Below are positions 50,531 to 57,989 of a DNA stretch of 64,000 bases, piece by piece; the stretch's first letter is position 1; every line of letters begins with the position of its first letter. A program made the position numbers and the translations under genes. Below the pieces are notes generated by a model, which ran no database searches, had not been told where the DNA came from, and saw only the letters and a list, made by a program, of their open reading frames with translations. This DNA is from Chryseobacterium mucoviscidosis (lineage in GTDB: Bacteria > Bacteroidota > Bacteroidia > Flavobacteriales > Weeksellaceae): contig NZ_MVAG01000084.1 in the NCBI RefSeq assembly GCF_002177115.1, positions 1-64,000 of the forward strand, read 5' to 3'.

Positions 50531-51789
50531 ACATAGGAATATTTACCTACGGAACAAGAGGAGATTTACAACCATATGTCGCATTGGCTCTTGGACTTAT
50601 GGAAAAAGGGCATCAAGTAACCCTTTCTGCAACGGAAGACTTTAAAGACTTTGTTGAAGGTTTTGGTGTCGCATTTCAGCCACTTTGGGGAAATGCCGAA
50701 ACAATGATGAACTCAAAAGAAGGACAAAGCATTTTGCAGACAGAGAACTCAATAAAATTAATGAAGTATTATTTCAAAGTACTTCACGACAACAGAGACC
50801 CTTTGAGAAAAAGCTATTATGAAGCAATTTCAAAAGTTGATTTTATCATTGCTAACTCAATGACACTTCCAATTTTAAGTGCTATTGCTGAAATACAAAA
50901 TAAAAAAGTTGCATTAAGTTATTTTATGCCACCGGTTGTTCCAACGGTTGAATTTCCATTAGGTGATTTTGATTTTTTTAATTTTCCTTGGTACAATAAA
51001 CTCACTTATAAAATCGCACAAGGTTTCTTTTGGAAATTCATAAAACAAGACACCAACGAGTATAGAAAAGAACTTGGTTTGCCTGAACTAAAAGAGAATT
51101 TAGTTACATATCTTGACAAACAAAAAATATTGGACTTGTACTGTTTAAGTCAGTCATTAATTCCACAACCAAAAGACTGGGAAAGCCATCATAAAATAAC
51201 TGGTTTTATAAATATTCCAAAACACACACGAGAAAATCATTTTTTGGACCAAACAACAAGCGAACTTTCTGAATGGTTATCTAATGGCGACAAACCCATT
51301 TATATTGGTTTCGGCAGTAATGGAGTTGGTAACACAGCAAAGTTTTCTAAAATCTTGACACAAGTTTTAGAGCAAACCAATGAACGAATTTTGTTTTGTA
51401 CAGGCTGGTCACAGTTTGACAATTTGCCAACAAACAAAAATTTATTTGTAACGAAGTATGTAAATCACGAAACAATTTTACCACAATGCAAAATAGGAGT
51501 TTTTCACGGTGGTGCAGGAACTTTGGCAACGATGTTAAGACACAATTTACCAGTAATCATTGTTTCATTTTATACAGACCAACCAACTTGGGGGAAAATT
51601 GTTGAACGAAAAAAATTAGGTGTACATATTCCTGTAAAAACTTTATCGGCTGACAAACTAATTTCGGCTATTCAAAAAGTTCAAATAAAGGAAATAGAAA
51701 ATAATGTTTCAATAGTTGGGCAACAAATCAGAGACGAAAATGGTCTTGACAATGCTATAACTGAAATTGAAAAATACTTTAACGAATGA
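50527..51789 (+). CDS. GT1-family glycosyltransferase (UGT-like)
   Basis: 420 aa. N-terminal acceptor domain begins MNIGIFTYGTRGDLQPYVAL (TRGD/xPxxAL typical of sterol and macrolide UGTs); the C-terminal sugar-nucleotide domain has IYIGFGSNGVGN and FHGGAGTLATMLRHNLPVII followed by DQP, the GT1 signature. Members glycosylate lipids, antibiotics or secondary metabolites. Overlaps the hydrolase by 4 nt and is followed after 12 nt by an attC-like palindrome. Confidence 0.85.
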   Translation: MNIGIFTYGTRGDLQPYVALALGLMEKGHQVTLSATEDFKDFVEGFGVAFQPLWGNAETMMNSKEGQSILQTENSIKLMKYYFKVLHDNRDPLRKSYYEAISKVDFIIANSMTLPILSAIAEIQNKKVALSYFMPPVVPTVEFPLGDFDFFNFPWYNKLTYKIAQGFFWKFIKQDTNEYRKELGLPELKENLVTYLDKQKILDLYCLSQSLIPQPKDWESHHKITGFINIPKHTRENHFLDQTTSELSEWLSNGDKPIYIGFGSNGVGNTAKFSKILTQVLEQTNERILFCTGWSQFDNLPTNKNLFVTKYVNHETILPQCKIGVFHGGAGTLATMLRHNLPVIIVSFYTDQPTWGKIVERKKLGVHIPVKTLSADKLISAIQKVQIKEIENNVSIVGQQIRDENGLDNAITEIEKYFNE

Positions 51790-51800
51790 AATTAATACGG

Positions 51801-51936
51801 CACATAACATCGGTTTGGCAATATGGCGGCTGAAGTGCTTCTATTAAACATTTGTGCAAGGTTCAATAGCAGTAATTCTATTGAACTTTTGTGCCAAAAT
51901 TCCGCCACATCGCAAAGCCGAGCTGATCGTTAGCTG
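51801..51936 (+). repeat. attC-like imperfect palindrome A
   Basis: Starts CATAACATCGGTTTGGCAA, ends CATCGCAAAGCCGAGC then TGATCGTTAGCTG. Outer arms CGGTTTGGC...TGGCGG (51811-51829) and CCGCC...AAAGCCG (51902-51920) match at 15 of 19 positions, and most mismatches are G-T pairs. An inner stem GTTCAATAG (51861-51869) / CTATTGAAC (51878-51886) is perfect. TAAC (51805) can pair with GTTA (51929). Lies 12 nt after a stop codon and 27 nt before an ATG. Confidence 0.6.
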
Positions 51937-51962
51937 TAATCTTAAAACAACGGAACGCAAAA

Positions 51963-52007
51963 ATGAAAATCATAAAAATTATACCATTTTTATTACTAAA
52001 TTTTCCA
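51963..52007 (+). pseudogene. 5' fragment of an exported-protein gene cut by a repeat copy
   Basis: ATG at 51963 opens MKIIKIIPFLLLNFP, a signal-peptide start, which runs straight into the REP-like element at 52008. After the repeat, one frame reads RLDPNVTIRVK and a stop (52126-52162), which may be the C-terminal remnant. A gene broken or mostly deleted at the repeat is the likely story; the fragment is too short to name. Confidence 0.4.
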
Positions 52008-52125
52008 GATGTCGCGGATTTGCAATCCGTGACATTTACCTACCAAGAACATCTTTCGCTAAAATTTGCAATCTATACTTTCAGAATATAAAAATTAAAA
52101 TCACGGATTACAAATCCGCGACATC
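52008..52125. repeat. Full copy of the ~119-bp bipartite REP-like element
   Basis: GATGTCGCGGATTTGCAATC left, GGATTACAAATCCGCGACATC-type right end, interior identical in large part to the copies at 49586 and 54995. Interrupts the reading frame that starts at 51963. Confidence 0.9.
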
Positions 52126-52166
52126 ACGTTTAGATCCTAATGTCACAATTCGTGTGAAATAATACA

Positions 52167-52385
52167 TCATTTTAAATCCACCAGTTCTGACAAAGAAACT
52201 TCCAAAGCAGCAGCCAATTCCAGTAAAGTATAAAGTGTAGGATTTACTTTTCCGTTTTCCAATTTTTCAATTGCCTGTCGGTCTTTATTACAGGCACGGG
52301 CAAAATCCGACTGGCTCCACCCTTTCTGTTCTCGAAGCATAATAATTCTTTTACCCAATTCTGTCTTTAGCTGTTCTCTCGTCAT
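52167..52385 (-). CDS. XRE-family HTH regulator, module copy 2
   Basis: 72 aa: almost only the HTH (GKRIIMLREQKGWSQSDFAR ... QAIEKLENGKVNPTLYTL) and a short acidic tail. Divergent to an intact symE 97 nt away. Two identical-spacing inverted repeats TTGTC-N12-GACAA lie in the gap and overlap the symE promoter, so it most likely represses symE (and perhaps itself). Confidence 0.8.
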   Translation of the reverse strand: MTREQLKTELGKRIIMLREQKGWSQSDFARACNKDRQAIEKLENGKVNPTLYTLLELAAALEVSLSELVDLK

Positions 52386-52416
52386 AATTCAAATGTCAGC
52401 TAATTCGCTTACAAAT

Positions 52417-52480
52417 TTGTCATACAAAAAGTTGACAAATTGATTTTTTTTTATACATTTGTCATATAAAAATACGACAA
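52417..52480 (+). promoter_or_regulatory. symE copy 2 promoter overlapped by two operators
   Basis: Promoter: TTG (52432-52434), 19 nt, TACATTTG (52454-52461). Operators: TTGTC (52417-52421) N12 GACAA (52434-52438), and TTGTC (52459-52463) N12 GACAA (52476-52480). The first overlaps the -33 box, the second the -7 box and start site, and ends 2 nt before the ATG. Confidence 0.7.
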
Positions 52481-52482
52481 TA

Positions 52483-52659
52483 ATGAATTCAAGAAAACTA
52501 AAAATCCATTCAAGATTTCAGAAAAGCAGCAATCAACTCATCATCGTTCCGGAAATAAGGCTCAGAGGAAAATGGCTTGATGAACTGGGTTTCGGAAAAG
52601 GAAAAACTGTACACATCCAGCAAAAGAAAAAGAAGCTAACCATTACTGTTGCGAACTAG
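52483..52659 (+). CDS. SymE-family toxin, module copy 2 (intact)
   Basis: 58 aa: MNSRKLKIHSRFQKSSNQLI, then VPEIRLRGKWLDELGFGKGK and a C-terminal VHIQQKKKKLTITVAN. This is the SymE-like fold (AbrB-related), described as an SOS-induced endoribonuclease toxin in E. coli under antisense RNA control. Here it is paired with a divergent XRE regulator. A start 24 nt upstream (TTG at 52459) would overlap the promoter and is rejected. A repeat fragment abuts the stop codon. Confidence 0.8.
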   Translation: MNSRKLKIHSRFQKSSNQLIIVPEIRLRGKWLDELGFGKGKTVHIQQKKKKLTITVAN

Positions 52660-52660
52660 T

Positions 52661-52695
52661 AAAATTAAAGTAACGGATTGCAAATCTGCGACATC
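52661..52695. repeat. Right-half fragment of the REP-like element
   Basis: AAAATTAAAGTAACGGATTG followed by CAAATCTGCGACATC, directly after the symE stop codon. Confidence 0.65.
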
Positions 52696-52700
52696 AGTTG

Positions 52701-52760
52701 ATTATAAAATACTTGGACGCATGTTATAAATTTAAATTTGACGCAATAATTAAATTTAAA
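52701..52760. repeat. Second repeat type, copy 1
   Basis: ATTATAAAAT, 3 variable nt, TGGACGCATGTTATAAAT: 28 of 31 positions identical to 57884-57914, with looser similarity for about 30 nt more. Both copies lie upstream of an accessory gene. Confidence 0.55.
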
Positions 52761-52867
52761 TGTTGCCTGCAATGCTACAGGCGACCGTGCTAACAAGAAA
52801 CAGACGAACTAAAACAAACGGACAAAAATCAAAAAATCGTATCTTTCAGACGATTTTTTCATTAAAA

Positions 52868-54664
52868 ATGGAGCTTACACAGGAACAATATGACATCATA
52901 AATTCAACGGGCAACATCAAAATAAATGCTGTTGCAGGTTCGGGTAAGACTACGACCATAATTGAATACGCCAAAGCACGACCCAAGACATCCAAAATTC
53001 TTTACCTTGCTTTCAACAAATCAGTAAAATTAGAAGCACAGAAAAAATTTATGGACAAAGGACTTGACAACGTAAAAGTTGAAACTGCACATTCGCTTGC
53101 ATACAAGCACATTGTTTTCAAACACGAATACAAAGTCCGACATCAAGGTTACAAGACAAACGAAATAGCCGAGTTGCTTAACTTGCAAGGTAACGGAGAA
53201 AAGCACGCTGAATACATTGTTGCGAACCACATCAATAAGTTTATTGCATATTTCTGTAACAGCGACAAACAAAAAATTCAGGACTTAAATTATCTTGGAA
53301 CTGTTTCCGACAATAAAGCTAAAGCATTTGTAACAATCTTTTACGACTACATTGAGAAACAAACACGCTTACTTTTAAACAAAATGGACAAAGGCGAAAT
53401 TGAAATCACACACGACTTTTATCTCAAAAAATTTCAACTTTCAAACCCGACACTTCATTACGACTACATTTTGTTTGACGAAGGACAAGATGCTTCATCG
53501 GCAATGCTTGACGTTTTCTTTAAGCAAAAAGCAACCAAAGTAATCGTTGGCGACACGCACCAACAAATTTACGGTTGGCGTTATGCCGTGAACTCACTTG
53601 AAAAAGCAGATTTCAAAACTTATAATCTTTCAACAAGTTTTCGTTTCAGTCAAGACATTGCAAGCTTAGGAATGGAAGTTTTGAGATTAAAAAAACATAT
53701 CAACAACGAACCAAATTTTTCAATAATAGGAAAAGGCACAACCGACAAAGTAAAATCAAAAGCGGTAATTGGAAGAACAAATCTTGGTTTGCTTTTGAAA
53801 GCGATTGAGTATGTAATGGAAAAGAAAAAAGTTAAGAACATTTATTTTGAAGGCAACATCAGTTCTTACACTTATGCAGACGAAGGAGCTTCGCTTTATG
53901 ACATTCTAAATCTTTACAACGAAAAACGACACCTTATCAAAGATAAGCTAATCAAGGAAATGAAAAACCTTGATGAATTAGAAGATTATATTGAAAAAAC
54001 CGAAGACGTTCAACTTGGAATGATGATTGAAATTGTGCGAGAATACGGCAACAAAATTCCAAACATCATAAAAGCAATTAAAGAAAAGCACATTGACAAC
54101 GATGACAAAGAAAAAGCAGAAATGATTTTTTCAACTGTTCATCGTTGCAAAGGAATGGAATACGATGCTATTCAACTTGTCAACGATTTTATTTCAGAAG
54201 AAAAATTAGAAAAATTTTTAGAAGACAAAGAAAAAAGCATCAATCCTGACAAACTAAATGAAGAAATCAACCTTTTGTATGTTGCCGTTACACGAACAAG
54301 AAACAGTATTCACATTCCTGAAACACTAATGCCAAAAGAATTTCCACGTTCTTCGCAAATTCACATAATGAAAGTTTCAAGCGAAGAAGAAAAGGAAAAA
54401 CTTGTAACACCAATACAATCCAAAACCACAAATCTGCAAACAGAAAAACAAGAACAGACAAATGGCAAAGCATATTCTTATGACGAAATAAGAGAAAAAC
54501 ATAAAGACGCATACAAACCTTGGACAGACGAACTTGACCAAGAATTGACAGTAATGTATTGCGAAGGCGTGAATGTTCGTGATTTGGCAATACATTTCGG
54601 ACGAACAAAAGGTGCAATCCGTTCACGAATTAAAAAACTTGAACTTGAAGAATTGTATGGCTGA
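52868..54664 (+). CDS. UvrD-like (Fbh1-type) DNA helicase with C-terminal HTH-like domain
   Basis: About 598 aa from MELTQEQYDIINSTGNIKIN; the ORF extends 108 nt upstream without homology, so this ATG is chosen. Motifs: Walker A AVAGSGKTTTI, LFDEGQDASSAM, VGDTHQQIYGWRYAV, STVHRCKGMEYDAIQLVNDF, INLLYVAVTRTRNSI. The last ~45 residues (KPWTDELDQELTVMYCEGVN ... GRTKGAIRSRIKKL) form a SANT/HTH-like domain. No recognisable partner gene. Codon use (many Asn/Lys, TTG-rich) differs from core genes. Followed 40 nt later by an attC-like palindrome. Confidence 0.85.
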   Translation: MELTQEQYDIINSTGNIKINAVAGSGKTTTIIEYAKARPKTSKILYLAFNKSVKLEAQKKFMDKGLDNVKVETAHSLAYKHIVFKHEYKVRHQGYKTNEIAELLNLQGNGEKHAEYIVANHINKFIAYFCNSDKQKIQDLNYLGTVSDNKAKAFVTIFYDYIEKQTRLLLNKMDKGEIEITHDFYLKKFQLSNPTLHYDYILFDEGQDASSAMLDVFFKQKATKVIVGDTHQQIYGWRYAVNSLEKADFKTYNLSTSFRFSQDIASLGMEVLRLKKHINNEPNFSIIGKGTTDKVKSKAVIGRTNLGLLLKAIEYVMEKKKVKNIYFEGNISSYTYADEGASLYDILNLYNEKRHLIKDKLIKEMKNLDELEDYIEKTEDVQLGMMIEIVREYGNKIPNIIKAIKEKHIDNDDKEKAEMIFSTVHRCKGMEYDAIQLVNDFISEEKLEKFLEDKEKSINPDKLNEEINLLYVAVTRTRNSIHIPETLMPKEFPRSSQIHIMKVSSEEEKEKLVTPIQSKTTNLQTEKQEQTNGKAYSYDEIREKHKDAYKPWTDELDQELTVMYCEGVNVRDLAIHFGRTKGAIRSRIKKLELEELYG

Positions 54665-54690
54665 CAAAAACTTTGAAATAATAAAAAAAG

Positions 54691-54783
54691 CACATCAGGC
54701 AATAGGGGTTTGGCGTAATAGCCTGCCAACGCACAAATCCAACGCTCAACGGCTACTACGCCAAGCCCCGGAACGTTAGCTGC
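54691..54783 (+). repeat. attC-like imperfect palindrome C
   Basis: Compact version: GGGGTTTGGCGTAATAGCC (54704-54722) faces GGCTACTACGCCAAGCCCC (54751-54769); 17 of 19 pairs are Watson-Crick and the other two G-T. The right side continues GGAACGTTAGC (54780 is its last base). Lies 27-40 nt after a stop codon and 21 nt before an ATG. Confidence 0.65.
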
Positions 54784-54800
54784 CATTTTACACCAACATT

Positions 54801-54994
54801 ATGCAAATATTTGATACGGAAAAAATCGAACTAGTCAAGCAGATTGTAAAAGAAGGAAAACTTCCCCAATTTGTATATAAATATTAAAACTAATCAATTT
54901 TACAGAAGATGTCTTAAGAGAAAGTAAAATTCGGTTTGGAAGTCCAGTAAATTTTAATGACCCCATTTGATTGTCAATTAATTCCAGATAACCA
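54801..54994 (+). pseudogene. Truncated, frameshifted DUF2971-like gene
   Basis: MQIFDTEKIELVKQIVKEGK LPQFVYKY stops, then in a second frame LINFTEDVLRESKIRFGSPV NFNDP and, after one more shift, FDCQLIPDNQ. LPQFVYKY ... RFGSPVNFNDPFDC is the N-terminal signature of DUF2971 proteins, often found in defence islands. It ends where the REP-like element at 54995 begins. The rest of the gene is absent. Confidence 0.6.
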
Positions 54995-55113
54995 GATGTC
55001 GCAGATTTACAGCCCATGACATTTACCTACCAAGAACATCTTTCGCAAAAAATTTGCGACCTATACTTTCAGAATATAAAAATTAAAATCACGGATTACA
55101 AATCCGCGACATC
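54995..55113. repeat. Full copy of the ~119-bp bipartite REP-like element
   Basis: GATGTCGCAGATTTACAGCC left, right end ATTACAAATCCGCGACATC; the interior matches 52008-52125 closely. Gene fragments of opposite strands end on each side, pointing to a deletion between two copies. Confidence 0.9.
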
Positions 55114-55257
55114 GGTATTTTAATATCCAGTGGATTTAGACTTGCGGCTTTTACTTGAATTAAAACATCGTCTGCCGTAGCAATTGTTGGTTGAGGAATA
55201 TTATTGAGAGCTAAAACTTCTGATGCTCCAAAATTTTGATATTGTATTACTTACATT
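55114..55257 (-). pseudogene. N-terminal fragment of a quinone oxidoreductase-like (zinc-type alcohol dehydrogenase family) gene
   Basis: On the minus strand the reading frame VIQYQNFGASEVLALNNIPQ then PTIATADDVLIQVKAASLNP LDIKI is the typical GroES-like N-terminus of NADPH:quinone reductases. It is cut at the repeat. The second codon is TAA where relatives have a Lys codon (ATG TAA GTA), so translation would stop at once. Dead remnant; its intact form probably followed the small gene at 55265-55534 in one operon. Confidence 0.6.
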
Positions 55258-55264
55258 TTTAAGT

Positions 55265-55534
55265 TTAAAATATTTTATTTAAATCAATGTATTCCACCTT
55301 TTCTAAATATGGAAAAAAAGGTAAACTTTCTATTTTATTAGCCACTTGTTCCATTTCCATATCTTTAAAAAAAAGCATTGCACCATTGGCATCTGTTCTT
55401 ACAAAAAAGTTTTCAATAATTCCTTCTTCTTTCCACTTCATTACCATTGGTATTTCTTTTTGCTTCAAAGCCTCAAAATCCACATCTGGATAATTAGAAG
55501 CGTATTTTGTTGTTATAACTGCTATTCTGTTCAT
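55265..55534 (-). CDS. Small YciI/muconolactone-isomerase-like protein
   Basis: About 89 aa from MNRIAVITTKYASNYPDVDF. A ferredoxin-like alpha+beta fold is suggested (KWKEEGIIENFFVRTDANGA MLFFKDMEMEQVANKIESL): a short dimeric barrel as in YciI, muconolactone isomerase and monooxygenase-like proteins. The ORF opens 27 nt earlier, but the chosen start matches family length. Divergent to the HxlR regulator, which probably controls it and the broken oxidoreductase downstream. Confidence 0.7.
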   Translation of the reverse strand: MNRIAVITTKYASNYPDVDFEALKQKEIPMVMKWKEEGIIENFFVRTDANGAMLFFKDMEMEQVANKIESLPFFPYLEKVEYIDLNKIF

Positions 55535-55631
55535 TTTTTTAATTTTATTTAGTTGTACCACAAATTTATTACCTTTGACTAAAAATTTTGTATTAACAAT
55601 AAATATGTGTATAGGCTAAAATTTTAGACTA

Positions 55632-56000
55632 ATGGAAAACAAAGCGGTTAGGAAGACAAAAGAGTTTACACCAGGTAACTGCCCTGTTGTGTATTGTATG
55701 AATATTATTGGTGGAAAATGGAAACCAAGTATTATTCATATGATACGAACAGACAGAAATCGTTATAGTGTTTTACTTAAAAACATAACGGAAATTAGTA
55801 AACAGACTTTGACGAATCAGTTAAGAGAATTAGAAACAGACGGAATAATTGAAAGAATTATTTTTCCTGAAATCCCACCAAGAGTTGAATATAATATAAC
55901 TGACTATGGAAAAACCTTGTTGCCTATTATTGACAGTATGTATCAATGGGGACGACAACATATGAAAACAGACAACAAAGGATATTGCGATGAAAAATAA
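55632..56000 (+). CDS. HxlR-family transcriptional regulator
   Basis: 122 aa winged-helix protein. Family marks CPVVYCMNIIGGKWKPSIIH, FSxLxxxxxxIS-type RYSVLLKNITEISKQTLTNQLREL and VEYNITDYGKTLLPIIDSMYQWG. The Cys near residue 18 is typical of redox- or electrophile-sensing HxlR proteins. Divergent from the YciI-like gene and oxidoreductase remnant, a common target set for such regulators. An attC-like palindrome begins right after its stop codon. Confidence 0.88.
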   Translation: MENKAVRKTKEFTPGNCPVVYCMNIIGGKWKPSIIHMIRTDRNRYSVLLKNITEISKQTLTNQLRELETDGIIERIIFPEIPPRVEYNITDYGKTLLPIIDSMYQWGRQHMKTDNKGYCDEK

Positions 56001-56006
56001 AACTAC

Positions 56007-56140
56007 CTACAACATCGGTTTGGCAAAAGCAGGGCTGAAGTGCAAACTTCAGCTTTTGTGCTTCTATAAAATTTTTGTACATTAACCGAACGGAAGTGCT
56101 TCGATTGCCCTGCCTTCGCCAAGCCACAAACCGTTAGCAG
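56007..56140 (+). repeat. attC-like imperfect palindrome B
   Basis: Left arm AACATCGGTTTGGCAAAAGC then AGGGC (56011-56035); right arm GCCCTGCCTTCGCCAAGCC then ACAAACCGTTAGCAG (56107-56140). Most of 19 positions pair, with unpaired bases as in attC sites; inner stem CTGAAGTGCAAACTTCAG. Starts 7-11 nt after the HxlR stop codon and is followed by an ATG 45 nt on. Same CGTTAGC end as elements A and C. Confidence 0.65.
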
Positions 56141-56185
56141 TAATGCTCTCAAAACCGCAAAACAAAAACATAAAATGAATCAATA

Positions 56186-56829
56186 ATGAAAAAAAATATT
56201 TTAATACTTCTATTCTTTATTACAGTAGTTTCTTGTAAAGAAAAAACTCAAGAAATTGAAAAAACAGAAATTAAGCCAAAAAATCAAATTCAACCCAAAA
56301 CTGATTTATTAAAAGAAAATTCGGATGCAATTGATGAAATCAAATTTATGAAAGTAGATATGGCGAATTTTCCAATATCTGAAGAAACTTCTTTCGACAC
56401 TTATGATGAATCATATAGAGAAAATCATCCTGATGGAAGAGTTTATAAAAAGCTAAAAAAGAACAAATACAAAAATTAGGACTTCAAGATTGGCTTAAAA
56501 ACGGAAGGGATATTTCTGTTAATTATGAACTGCCCTATTCTGAAAATTTCAGAACATTTGTATTTACATTTCAAGATGGAGAAATGGAACTTAAAACCTT
56601 TATGGTGACTTTTGACAAAAATTTCAAGAAAATTGACACATTGCAAATTGCTTACGACGAAATTGCGGAATCTTGGATGTGGACAAAAAGCGAGATTTCC
56701 AAAAGCAAAATTGAAGTGAAAGATTATAACGAATCCAGTGGAGAAACAGAGATTACGACAACAATTTATAAAATTGACGAAAATGGTAAATTTGTAACAC
56801 TTTCGAAGAGTGAACCAAAAATGAAATAA
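56186..56829 (+). pseudogene. Lipoprotein gene interrupted by a frameshift in an A-run
   Basis: The first part reads MKKNILILLFFITVVSCKEK (lipobox TVVSC) to a stop at 56479; the second part, in another frame, reads EQIQKLGLQDWLKNGRD ... FVTLSKSEPKMK to 56829. The switch lies in A6 after CT (near 56453-56460); a seventh A would restore one ~215-aa protein. It may be a broken gene, a slippery-run switch, or a sequencing error. No family recognised. First gene after attC-like element B. Confidence 0.65.
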
Positions 56830-56838
56830 GCACTATCC

Positions 56839-56897
56839 GATAGCGCGGATTTGCAATCCGTCATTTTACAATATGGAAATTACAAATCCGTGACATC
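56839..56897. repeat. Short (internally deleted) REP-like copy
   Basis: Both hairpin ends are present (GCGCGGATTTGCAATCCG and TTACAAATCCGTGACATC) with only about 15 nt between them. Confidence 0.7.
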
Positions 56898-56928
56898 GCG
56901 AGAATTACACTGCTTTTGTGAAGTTTTT

Positions 56929-57771
56929 TTACAAGTAATCTAAAGGACTTTTGACTTTACTTTTGGAAATATCTGTAATATGGGTGTAAATTTCTGTGGT
57001 TTTAATATCATTATGCCCTAAAAGTTCTTTAATTATTCTGATATCTGTACCGTTTTCTAAAAGATGCATTGCGTAAGAATGGCGCAGTGTATGAACGGTT
57101 GCGGGAGAACTGATGTTTGCCTTTTTCAATGAGTTTTTAAATACCTGCTGCACACTTCTTTTTGAGTATTGTTCTGTATTTTGACCTTCAAACAAATACG
57201 TTTTCGGCTGATACATTTTAAAATACACTCTCAATAATTCCAGCAATTTGGGAGAGAGGTTTACAAATCTGTCCTTCTTCCCTTTTCCCTGTCTGATTAA
57301 AAGAACAGATTCCTGAGATTTTATATCCGATATTTTCAGTTCCAGAACTTCACTTAATCTCAGACCACACGAATAAATTGTAGTGAGGAGAGCTTTATGC
57401 TTTATATTCTCGGTGCATTCAAGAATCTTTTTTACTTCGTTACAGGTAAGAAACTTAGGCAGCTTTGTTTCTCTTCTTTTAGGATACAGATGTTTAAGAT
57501 TGATATCCTTACCAAATAATAATTTGTAAAATTTAGCAATACTCGAAAGAATAATGCTTTGATGCGATGCAGAAATATGGTGTTTATTAATTTTCCAAAA
57601 GATAAATTTCTCAACATCTTCTAAAGAAATATCAAGCGGATCTGTATACTTTTGAGAAGCGATGCTCAAAAAATTCTGAAGAGCACTTGAATAGTTTTTT
57701 ACAGATGATGAACTGTATCTTTGAATAATTAATTTCTCTTTGTAAGAATCTACAAGCGAAATAATTTCCAT
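56929..57771 (-). CDS. Tyrosine recombinase / site-specific integrase
   Basis: 280 aa from MEIISLVDSYKEKLIIQRYS; an upstream ATG at 57804 adds 11 residues. Core-binding N-terminal SAM-like domain, then the catalytic domain: Arg in YSCGLRLSEVLELK, Lys in GKGKKDRFVNL, HxxR in VHTLRHSYAMHLLENGTD, His in LLGHNDIKTT, Tyr in EIYTHI. All residues are intact. XerC/D-like size: it lacks the extra helix segment of integron IntI proteins. A family of similar integrases is common in Bacteroidota. It sits in the middle of the attC-like elements, so it is the obvious candidate to act on them. Confidence 0.9.
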   Translation of the reverse strand: MEIISLVDSYKEKLIIQRYSSSSVKNYSSALQNFLSIASQKYTDPLDISLEDVEKFIFWKINKHHISASHQSIILSSIAKFYKLLFGKDINLKHLYPKRRETKLPKFLTCNEVKKILECTENIKHKALLTTIYSCGLRLSEVLELKISDIKSQESVLLIRQGKGKKDRFVNLSPKLLELLRVYFKMYQPKTYLFEGQNTEQYSKRSVQQVFKNSLKKANISSPATVHTLRHSYAMHLLENGTDIRIIKELLGHNDIKTTEIYTHITDISKSKVKSPLDYL

Positions 57772-57883
57772 GGTTAAGTTTTCATCAAATATATAAAACT
57801 TCACCCATACAAAAAAAATAAAACCTCAAAAAAATATACTTTACAATCTTTAAATCAGTAGTTTAAACACTATTATTGAATTC

Positions 57884-57944
57884 ATTATAAAATGAATGGA
57901 CGCATGTTATAAATGTGAATTTTATGCAATGCGTAAATTTAGAT
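57884..57944. repeat. Second repeat type, copy 2
   Basis: ATTATAAAATGAATGGACGC then ATGTTATAAAT; includes an inverted ACGCAT...ATGCGT pair. Partner of 52701-52760. Confidence 0.55.
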
Positions 57945-57989
57945 GCGAAAACCTAAAACCAACATTACAACATAAACCAACGAATAATA

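Noticed and set aside
51854..52162. Open reading frame of 102 codons running through element A and a REP-like copy
   Set aside because: It is made of non-coding repeat sequence (the frame reads across both hairpin ends); only the last 11 codons might be a gene remnant.
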